A stretch of 64,000 nt of DNA. Origin: Triangularia verruculosa. Lineage: Eukaryota > Ascomycota > Sordariomycetes > Sordariales > Podosporaceae. Within the stretch, counting starts at the first letter, position 1; every line of letters starts with the position of its first letter. A program made the translations under genes and the position numbers. Shown here piece after piece: positions 9,725-18,731 of the stretch. The stretch lies in the NCBI GenBank assembly GCA_033296885.1, contig MU863883.1, positions 62,001 to 126,000 on the forward strand. The letters are read 5' to 3'. The notes beneath the pieces are model-generated. The model worked only from the letters and a program-made list of their open reading frames with translations, searched no databases and was not told the origin of the DNA.

Positions 9725-12082
9725 ATGAAGCTGTTTTTAATCGTCTTTCTTTTCGTCCACTCCTTAACCTTGCCCGGCCCCATTGCTTCAGGAGCTCCTC
9801 TGTCAGCTACTCATAATGCCACTGGAGGAAACCTGGGTTTTGTGTCTGTGTTCACAGTTCCTGCCGCTTTTCCGACATCGGTGTTTCAAGAATACTATGG
9901 TTCGTAGTCACAAAGATGCCTTTGACATGTCCCAAGCTGACCTCATTGTTTGTTATCAGTCACGCCTGGACCAACAACAGATGGTCAGCCACAGCCGGTG
10001 ATATCTGACCCGGTATCAAACGTGACGTATCCTTTCAACCTCACGGACCCTAACACAAGACCAACGCATGGCCTGGATCCAGTTGAATTCCCCTCGGCTC
10101 TAGCCAACATGACAGCTGACGAGGTCAGCGCCTTGCTTCACGAGGCCATTACCTCCATCTGGGATATTGCGGAAGCCAGCAACTCAACCAACTGCTCCAA
10201 ATGCGTAGCTTCCCTTCTTATTGGTCAAACCGTGGCCCAATTCGCGCCCACGTGGCTCCCCGCCGTCATGACATCGCTCTGCAAGGAAACCGGGTTTCAG
10301 ACGGCAGATGTGTGCGAAGAGATGTACCAGCCTGCTACCTACGGTGCTCCATGGGCTCAGGTATTGAGATATGCCAATGTATCAGGGCTGGATGGCCACT
10401 ATATTTGCGCGTTCCTAAGCCCAAATTTCTGTCCTCAGCCTGGAGTCGCGCCATACACAGTCAAGTTCCCCAAGCCCAGGCCTAACAGGACCAAAGTACC
10501 AGTTAGGAGCGGAGAAAGAGTCAAAATTCTACATCTCTCAGACTTACACTTAGATACCAGGTACAAAACTGGGTCAGAGGCAAATTGTACTACTGGGATG
10601 TGTTGCAGAATATCTTCAACTCAGTTCTCAAAGAATATGGCTCCACCAGAGATCAGTCAGCCAGCACCACTGTTCGGCTCCTACAAATGCGATTCCCCGT
10701 ATTATCTAGCACTCGCTGCTCTTCAGTCCGTTGAGCCACTGACCGGTGTTTCGGTTCAGGAACCCCCAGCGTTCACTCTATACACCGGTGACTTGGTTGC
10801 TCACGAGCCAGAAGTTACAAATGGGAGGGAATATGTACAAGCGGCGGAAGTAGCCGTTTGGGAAATATTCAAGGCATACATTGGTGGGCCCATTTACGCT
10901 GCGCTAGGTGTGAGTCCTCAAGCTTGATCAGTGTTTTGCCTTGAACTGTTGCTACTTCATAAACCAACCGCATATCCCAGTCAAGCAGGCAGGTACAAGT
11001 AGGTATCTAGTTTGTTGCTAACAAGTTTTCAGAACCACGACTCCGTTCCAACCAATCTCGAAAGTCCTCACTCCATCGACAACAGCGGACCGCTTGGTCA
11101 ACAATTCTCTTGGCACTACGACCATATCTCCAGGCTATGGGAGCATTACGGTTGGATCGATAACAATGCCCAGAGTCAAGCCTCTTTGCATTATGGTGGG
11201 TACTCAGTTGTCCACCCTCTGGGGCTGAGGATCATCACAATTAACACCGACTTCTACTACCGCACCAACGTCTTCGCCTTTTTACACGCCGATGACCCGG
11301 ATCACTCTGGTATCTTTTCCTTTCTCGTGAAGGGGCTCCAAGAAGCAGAAGACCAAGGTCAACGAGCCTGGATTGTGGGGCATGTCCCGACTGGCTGGCA
11401 AGGCCTCAACGCTCTTCCTGGTGGATCAGACGCCTTTTACCAGATAATTGAGCGGTACTCTCCGCAGGTTATTGCGAATGTCTTTTTCGGCCATACACAC
11501 GAAGGTACTCTCCCTGTCCACCTGTTCTGTTCCAACAAACTGACTCGAACCCCATCTATGGCAGACCAAGTTTCTATCTACTACCGTAACAATGGCAGTT
11601 CGCAAACAGCATCTGATGCTCTCACCACCGCATGGATTGGGCCCTCATTGACACCGCTCACCAACCTCAACTCAGGGTATCGCCTCTACGAAGTTGACAC
11701 CGGTACCTGGGAGATTTTCGAAGCCTATACGTTCTATTCCGATGTGAGCTCCTTTCCTGCTCTCAATGACACCGGCCCGGTCTTCGAGTTCGAGTATTCC
11801 ACCCGCCAAGCCTACGGCTCAGCGGCGAACTGGCCCGACGGTGAGCCTCTCAACGCAACATTCTGGCATCGAGTAACAGAGGCTATGGAAAAGGACAGGC
11901 AGTTGGCCAGTCTCTTCAACACGTATCAAGGAAAGAGCAGTGTCAGAAGTCCTAACTGCACCAGTGATGCCTGTGTAGCTGCAAAGATCTGTTACATAAA
12001 AAGTGGGAGCACCGCGTTAGGGAGAGCCTGTCCCCAGGGTTTCGCAAGCGTACAGTCACCATATACTGGCGTCAACTCATGA
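9725..12082 (+). CDS. Secreted acid sphingomyelinase-like phosphodiesterase (saposin B + calcineurin-like metallophosphatase)
   Basis: Four exons are predicted: 9725-9899, 9960-10909, 11033-11504 and 11565-12082, coding for 704 residues. The N-terminus (MKLFLIVFLFVHSLTL) is a signal peptide. A cysteine-rich saposin-B-like part spans about residues 108-219. The metallophosphatase core follows with the metal-binding motifs in order: HLSDLHLD near 248, GDLVAH near 336, GNHD at 375-378 (rebuilt across intron 2), VGHVPTG, and GHTHED at 528-533 (rebuilt across intron 3). This is the layout of acid sphingomyelinase and its paralogues, which cleave phosphodiester head groups such as phosphocholine in the extracellular or vacuolar space. 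Many N-x-S/T sites fit a secreted glycoprotein. The true substrate cannot be read from sequence; fungal members may act on other phosphodiesters. The start at 9725 is chosen because it begins the signal peptide. Confidence 0.9.
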
Positions 12083-12243
12083 TTCTTTGAAATCATAGGA
12101 AGAAAGGATAGATCCTGTGTTGTCTCCTAACGCCATATGTTATGAAAAATACACCCATATCCCAAAGTCAAAAACAGAAGCGAATCCCCCTGGCAGTGAA
12201 CCAGCCCATGTCATTATCTTCATCTCAGAACCAACCCCCTACC

Positions 12244-12945
12244 TTACAAGAAAGCAGCCAACCCCAGAGCAAGCCCATAAAGCAGCCCCTTCTTGAGCGT
12301 CAAAGTCCCCGCTCCAGCAGTAGCAAACGCAGCCTTCTCCTCCGTCCCAGTCGGCACACTAACACCCGCCGGCGCAGGATCCGCAGCCTGAGGAAGTACC
12401 TCCTCAGCTTCGGCAGGAGTAAAGTTCACATCGTCATCCAAAGGCTCATCGAACTCGACTCCAGAACCCTCCTCAACAAGCTCATACCCTTCATCGTCAC
12501 CAGCCCCAGAGACAGCAGCAATCCTCCCCGGCTCACCACCAGCCACAGCCTCAGGGGCAACGGTAGCCCAAACACCATTCCCAACAACCACCGCGGCCTC
12601 TGTGCCCAGAACGTTGGGGCAAGTGATCGTGACCGTTGGCTCGGCGCAGTTGGCGCACTTCACGGCAGTCTGGACAAAGTTGGGTGGGATGTTGCCCTCG
12701 GGGATGGACCAGAGGTCCTCATCGCCAGTGAACTCCTGGAGGATGGTGTAGGTGGCATCCCACGAGGAGGTTGCGTCCGCGGCGATGAAGTTGACGGCCC
12801 ACTCGCGGGTGAAGGTAGGCTCGGGGGGGTCGCAGGCGACGAAGGAAGCGGAGGAGAGTCCGTCGACGCCAGTCCACCAGTCACTATGATACTTCCGTTA
12901 GTATCCAGACAGTTTCAATGACGGAAGGTATATGACTTACGCCAT
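12244..12945 (-). CDS. Small unrecognised protein with GPI-like hydrophobic tail; 5-nt first coding exon
   Basis: The main exon (12883-12244) encodes a coherent protein: a Trp/Cys-containing first half with DWWTGVDG and VKCANCAEP segments, an acidic middle, and a short hydrophobic C-terminus (LLYGLALGLAAFL) like a GPI-attachment tail. No ATG opens it in frame. An upstream ATGGC at 12945-12941, in a strong start context (ACCATGG) and followed at once by GTAAGT, joins with correct phase to the acceptor CATAG|TGACTGG after a 57-nt intron (12884-12940) that holds a CTAAC branch site. The product would be 214 residues. There is no clear signal peptide, which conflicts with a GPI tail, so an alternative first exon remains possible. 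A minus-strand TATAAG at 13134-13139 fits a promoter. I do not recognise the family. Confidence 0.6.
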
Positions 12946-14116
12946 GGTAATGATTTTGAGGTTGTAAAAAGTGAGTGAATATAAAAGCGATAGTAAAAGA
13001 GTGACTACTAGTCAGTAGATATCCAAAAACAGAATAGCAAAAGAGTGTGACTGTCGGTCGAATAATCCAAACCTTGAGGAAAATAAAGAAGAACGAGAGA
13101 GCAGCACGCCATGATGATCGTGGTCTGTCTTGGCTTATATGCCAGAATGGAATCACTTGAATCACCATCTCTGATTTGAAACTCTACCTTGCCCACAGCC
13201 GTCAACATGGCCGAGTGATTTGACGGCCATCCCGAATAGTGTTGTGGTGTCTTAGTCCGGGAATGAGGGCATATTGACGAGCATTCCTACGTCGTGGGTC
13301 ATGATGCGGGAAACGCGAGCACCTGAACGTTGGAGCAGGCAAGCTTCTGAGACGTCGAGATGCCAGTGACGACACAAAAATAAACCAGGCCGTCGGGCCC
13401 ATCAGTCGCGTTGAAATGCAGGCACGGCAAGGTAATGGAAGGATGAGCTCGATGGAAATCAGCGAGCCCGACCAAGGTCACAGATCACGGACCACCAGCG
13501 ACCACATCACATCTACATCATCCAGACACATCGCAACTGACATGATAAGACGAGTAGCAGGCAGCAAGCAAAATCACACGCAGGAAATCATCTCCAACTT
13601 GTGCTTGAGGTCGAGAAAAGCCCACATTGGACCCTCCTCTCCTCATCAAGATATATGAAATCAAAACAAAATGTCTCCAATCATTCAGCATTTAACACCC
13701 ACAGAAGAAAAGGGTGCAAAACTTCCTATCAAGGAATTTCAATCTCCAGAGCGCGACTCTCAGACGAGAATCAGGCAACCAGACGCCGTGGGATACTAGC
13801 GACGGTCGTGGCAGCTCCGTGAATACTTTTTGATCTAAGGAAAGGAAAAAGGGAAACCGTCAAATCTGCCCTGCAAACTTTCAAGATATACTCACAAAAT
13901 CCGCAGGGGTCTGTGCTTCTCGGCGTGCCGGCGCCCGCTTTTTTTCTCCACCACGGGCATTTTTTATCTTATCGCCCCCTGGATCTTATCGTCCTCGCCT
14001 TTCCTTACCTAATCAACCACCCTGCCGCCTTCCACCGCCTTCTCCATCAACAGCAGCATCACCACCCTTCCCGTCTTCACTCTCCCCATCCCTCACCCAT
14101 AAACCCTCACACCAAA
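12946..14116. promoter_or_regulatory. Divergent promoter region between the small unknown gene and the FAM32A-like gene
   Basis: The genes on either side diverge. The left part has the TATAAG element for the minus-strand gene. The right part, just before 14117, is a long pyrimidine-rich CT/CA leader typical of fungal 5' UTRs. The middle (13.2-13.9 kb) has only short open frames with no recognisable product. Confidence 0.5.
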
Positions 14117-14624
14117 ATGTCCTCAGGAGATTACACCGCCGCGGTAGGCGGCTCACTCAAACTAAAAGGCGTCTCCAACCCCGCCATCAAAAAGAAGAAG
14201 AAAAAATCCAAATCCAAGCCCACCGATCTAGAGAAGAACCTCTCTGCCGGTCCACCAACAGATGAACAACTCGACCCCACCCCCGACGACAACTCCGATA
14301 AACAACTCCAGCGCCGCTCCCACTCCCGCGAGGCCCTCTCCCCATCACCACCACGGCAGGAAGATGAAGACGGCGACGACCCCCCAAAGACAGAGGCAGA
14401 ACGCAGGTTCCTAGAGGCGAAGCGCAAGAGGGTATGTCCTTCCATCCCACTTCCTTGAATTAGTATGTTGCTGACACTGAAAAAAACAGCTAAAACAATT
14501 AACCTCGTCTGGTAAACTCCGGCCCGAACTCCTCAAAACTCACAAGCAGCGCGTCGAGGAGTTGAACTCCCACCTCTCGAGACTGAGCGAGCACCATGAC
14601 ATGCCCAAGATTGGTCCCGGTTAA
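14117..14624 (+). CDS. FAM32A-like (DUF1754) small basic nuclear protein
   Basis: Two exons, 14117-14431 and 14490-14624, give 149 residues; the 58-nt intron starts AGG|GTATGT and ends AACAG|CTAAAA. The protein starts MSSGDYTAAVGGSLKLKG, then has a poly-lysine run (KKKKKK near residue 30), an acidic Pro/Ser-rich middle, and a conserved C-terminal block with TEAERRFLEAKRKR joined by the intron to LKQLTSSG...HKQRVEELN and ending in the short HHDMPKIGPG tail. This matches FAM32A-type proteins, which are small nuclear proteins; human FAM32A has been seen at the active spliceosome near the 3' splice site. A role in splicing for this fungal protein is inference from the family. Confidence 0.85.
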
Positions 14625-15261
14625 TCAGCAGACACTATTTTCGCGCCCGTCCTTTCTCTCTGTTGACTGTTCTGGAAAGGGGGGCGCATTCCAGTCAGAG
14701 ACATGCCACCCACACGCGAGCAGAGACATTCTGTTTACATCATCTGTATTTTTCCACCTCTTCGATACCCAAAATTACTCTTCATAGCGACATAATGAAT
14801 ACAAGAAGCAACCCTGAATTGAGCAAATGTGGTTGTGTTTTCTCTATTGTCATCAATAGGTAGCATAGACACAACTCGGAAAAAAGGTTGTGCCGTACCC
14901 TTCCTTGCCTGACTACCCTAGACTGAAATCCATCTAATCCTCCAAATTATGATACCCGTATATATGTACAGTCCTCTTTGTGTGTTCCATCTATGCCGTG
15001 TTCCTTTTGTGCCATGTGTATATCCCCCTCCGTAATGAATGTGTTGTTGATATCTGACCGTGACTCATGCCGTGTGGCTGTCCGAGACAAAAAGTGCAAA
15101 AAGAACCTGATGACTCCCCAAATAAAAAAATGACCCAGTACGATGCAGAGCGACAGAAAGAAAAGAATGCCTAGCAGCACCACGCCTAGTTCGAGTCCCG
15201 CCAGGAGGAAAAGAGGCTGCCCCCACTCCATGCCCCATTGCAACTGTACCAGTTTCACCCA
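14625..15261. other. Convergent 3' flanks of the FAM32A-like gene and the Ser/Thr-rich membrane protein gene
   Basis: Genes on both sides end here, so this is expected to be 3' UTR and termination sequence. A minus-strand frame from ATG 15231 encodes about 94 residues with a strongly hydrophobic first half, beginning some 30 nt after the stop of the upstream gene; it has no recognisable homology and I do not call it a gene. Confidence 0.5.
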
Positions 15262-16448
15262 CTACAGCAAAAACATGCCCACGGCAGCAATAACACCTGC
15301 CAGCGCCGACCCCTTCTGCTGCTTCTGCATCCCGGGACCCCCGTTCTGAAGGCTAGGCGTGTTCGTAGGCCCCTCCACCCCCGCAGGCGTCGTCTCTACC
15401 GGAATGTCATAAACATAAGTCGTCGAGGTGACGGTGATGACATTTCCGTCAGAAGTCTGAGTAAAAGTGGTGACGATAGAGCTGGAGGTACGTCTGGTAT
15501 TGCTCGTGTTGGGAGGTGGTGTAGAAGTTGATGTCTCTTCCTCAGGTGGAATGGTTGAAGTCGTGAGGGTGGTGTCTATCACATTGATTAGTGATCAACT
15601 CATACTCATATCAACAAAAAATCAGCACTAAAAAAACAGCCGAACGTACCTCCATCAATCGCAGAAGACAAGACCTGCGATGAAGAGGACGACGACAACG
15701 ACAAAACCACAGAGGTGGAAGACGCACCAACAGTCGTCCGAGGCGCAGAAGAAGAGGGGTTCGGGAGGGGAGAGTTCCCAGTTGGACTCGTGATGGACGT
15801 ACCAGGATTTGAAGTGGGAGTGGGCGTGGGAGTAGGGGTAGGGGTGGGCGTGCTGCTGGGAGTGGTAACCGAGGTGCGCGTCGTGCTGGTGGTAGGCTCA
15901 ACGGGCGGCACGGAGCTAGAGGACGTTGAAGTCGAGGGCTCGGGCTCGGGCACACTTGTAGAGGTTTCGGTCGAGGTCGAGTTCGTCTCCCGCTTGGCCA
16001 GTTGGACTATCGACGTTGCAAGTGCCGCATTGGCTTGGTGAACGGCCGCAACGGCATCGCGCTCTGATGGCCAGACGCCATCCTGGAACTTCTCGGGCAA
16101 GTAACGGTGAAGGAGGTCGTGGAGAGATTTGGGTGACGCTGCGTAGAGTAAAGCCGAGAATGAGGAATCCCTTGAGGCATCGGTGGCCTCCTGTTGGCCC
16201 TCGCCCTGGTGGCATGGCATCTTCCACCTCGGGTGAGCACCCGCCATGGCCACACCGGTCAACACCAGCCATGTCAGGCTCAAGAACAAGATGGCTCTTC
16301 GACAGACGGTCATCGTTTTGCGTGGAGGTTGTGGTTGGCCGTCCTCAAGATCCTTTGGTGACTTGATGGCAGTCTTTTCGTCAATGTCCACAGAGGGAAC
16401 AGGCTCATAAGAGGGTGGATTACCACCGTTCTGGCTCTGGGGACTCAT
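15262..16448 (-). CDS. Single-pass Ser/Thr-rich (mucin-like) cell-surface protein of unknown function
   Basis: Exons 16448-15650 and 15575-15262 on the reverse strand give 370 residues; the donor is G|GTACGT and the acceptor GATAG|ACACC, phase 1. An N-terminal cytosolic part of about 50 residues precedes one hydrophobic segment at about 52-71 (ILFLSLTWLVLTGVAMAG). A short ordered stretch with a few charged helices follows, then a long Ser/Thr/Pro region with a TP repeat, and a C-terminal block of Thr and aromatic residues ending in a hydrophobic tail (LAGVIAAVGMFLL). The C-terminus looks like a GPI signal, but the first hydrophobic segment is too far from the start for a classic signal peptide and may be a signal anchor. 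A wall-associated or sensor-type role is only a guess from composition. Confidence 0.75.
15814..15852. repeat. Hexanucleotide tandem repeat coding for Thr-Pro
   Basis: About six copies of a six-base unit of the form GTGGGN, with one or two base changes, lie in the membrane-protein gene. On the coding strand they read as repeated Thr-Pro. The unit is a multiple of three, so copy changes would alter stalk length without breaking frame. Confidence 0.75.
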
Positions 16449-18731
16449 GGCTGGTTTTGATGATGCAGAAGAGGAGTTGATCAAGGTGGGGGAGGTGCCG
16501 AATAGCTGCAGAAAGAGTCCACCACGATGTGTGGTGTTGGATGTCCGGGCCTATGACAGGGCTTGCCGCCGATGTATGGCACGCACTAGTCTAGGAGCTG
16601 CCCAGTATCAGAATGCTTGTGTTGTTGTGTGCTGGAAGTGCTTCAGAGAGAGTCAGCGGCCAGTCCAGGCAGGATATGCAACCTCTGGGGCTTGTGTTTG
16701 GTTGCGGAGTTGAGACAAGCAGGAATCAGGTAGGGCGGAAAACCGGGCAGGTACTACGACAAATGTATGACAGACGGCATCGGTCTCGGAAGCTGCGAGA
16801 GAGTGTACGAAGAGGAAAGGATCATTTCTGTGAAAAGCTTACTCGGAAGGAAACCTGAGGCTTGCCAGCTTCCAGCCTTCCAGCCTTCCACGTTGCCGGA
16901 TTTCCGCTCACAGCTCCACCTTCACCGATCACTCAAAGCAACACCCCCACCGACAAAAAGCTTGATATTCAGCTTGGCTGGGAAGGCGTTGCAGTGGCAG
17001 AGATATGCGTCGGCAGTGGCAAGAGGGCAAAGACGGGTGTTGGCGATTATGTCTGGCAATACGGTGTAATCAATTGGGGTCTGGTTGGAGATATAAAACC
17101 CACGGCAAAACTTCAAAAAACCATCGAGGTGTTCGGCTCCTGAAATGCAGAGAGGCAGCTCGCAGATGCCTTGATGACGCCGCATTGGCAGGGGTTGTGA
17201 ATTGTCCCCACCAACACCCACAGGGGCGGAATGGCCATGGCAGGGGCTCCTGGAACCGAGCACAACAGCATCAGCCCAGCACCTGGTTTTCGTGCTCACT
17301 TTTTTTTTCTTTCTCTCGGCCGCCCGCGCAGACCGACAGACACAAAGCCTCGACAGCTTCGGTGGAGGTTTTATCAGGCAATTGAGTCTGTAACTCCTGT
17401 ATCTCACTTCGTGTTGGGCGTCGTCCGAGGCTCGGGATGCCACTCCAGCCTTCGGGCTGCATGCCTTCTTCCTTTCTGTGGTGTCAGCCATTCTTTTTTT
17501 TCTGTCTTCAGCAGGATGCGGGAGTGGTTGGCGGGGGGCTCTCGATCGGAAACTGTCCCACCGAATCGAGGTGCAGCGAGCTGAGCAAGACGCGCCGTTC
17601 CACATCTTGGCAAGTGTCCAAGTCTGGAGCTAGCGCCACCTCGATTGTCGACACCCGCAGTTTCTCACAAATAGGAGCTGTTGACGCGGCGGGCGAGACA
17701 CTGCCAGGCTGCATCAGGATTCTGTTTCACCGCATGCTTTCTTCTCTTCATGAGCCGCCGCCAAGAGCCTACACACGTGTCCCCAAAACAGGTGGCTGTG
17801 AGCCAGAAAATTCGACCATCTGTCATCCAGACCTGGACATGTTTCAACACCACAAACTGGGCTAGCCAAGGCGGTAGCAGGCACGAAGTTGGCTAATAGC
17901 TGGGCTGCTATACCCTAACAGTGGATTTCTTTGCAAGTCTTCAACGTCATCGTTAAAGACCGTAGCATCCCGAGGTGTGTCCACCCAGCTGTCAATGGAC
18001 ACGAGAATTGTTTTTGCGAGCTTTTACCGATGCCATAGGCCTCCGCTATCGCCAGAATCTCAACACGAGCGCTCGAAGGCAAGTCGTACCAAAGACGGAG
18101 ACTCTGTGAATCGCTGCGCCCGCCTCAGACCACAAGGTCTTGAATTTGCATCATGAGTCTTCCTCTTTCGTGTTCAAATTGACGAGATGACAGCAATGTT
18201 GTTTATCATTTTAGTGTCAGGCATTCATCTCGTATCCAGCTAAAAGGAGAGTGTTATCCACCACCAAGCAAAGTGAAAGAAACACGAGCAGATTCAACAA
18301 AAGTAGGAGTCTACCTTGGTCTCGAACCTCTGAACCAATTCTTTATCTAAAGTGCACGAGGTGAACTGAGACAATGTCTTGGAAATGCCGTTAAAAGCCC
18401 CACACCCAGCCACAAGCCAACAAGCCACACGTGAGATCATCATCTAGAAGCTATGACCATCTCAAATTCTCAAGTAGTGGCTTGACAGGCCGGGATCTAG
18501 GGCCTAGTTGAAATGTGGTCGCGTTTGGACAACTTTCATGTGATGAACGCCAACCCCCAAGTCAACGGCGTCGAATCACTTGTGGCCAAACATGTCAGGA
18601 ACAGTTTTCAATACTGCCGATTGTACCTGTCTGACCAAGAGCTGACTTCCTAACACCTGCCGGCCAGGAACTTATATTTTCTGGGTTCTGCTAAACCCGA
18701 TGTTGCGCCAGATCGCCTTTCCAGATTGGCC
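16449..18731. promoter_or_regulatory. 2.3-kb divergent intergenic region before dolichol kinase
   Basis: It lies between two diverging genes and must contain both promoters. Several overlapping open frames of 60-230 codons occur on both strands around 16.9-17.9 kb, but they overlap each other, are rich in Arg/Ser/Pro as expected by chance in GC-rich DNA, and have no splice logic or family resemblance. I see no supported gene. Confidence 0.5.

Noticed and set aside
15186..15200. tRNA-like B-box (GTTCGAGTCCC)
   Set aside because: No A-box or cloverleaf could be found upstream at the right distance.
14947..15231. Hydrophobic 94-residue frame just after the surface-protein stop
   Set aside because: It is in a convergent 3' UTR region with no homology; likely chance.
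16922..17605. 227-codon minus-strand open frame
   Set aside because: It starts without a good ATG context, overlaps several plus-strand frames, and has the Arg/Cys/Ser mix expected of random GC-rich sequence.
18315..18335. Minus-strand B-box match GGTTCGAGACC
   Set aside because: The upstream bases on the minus strand have no A-box and do not pair as a tRNA acceptor stem.
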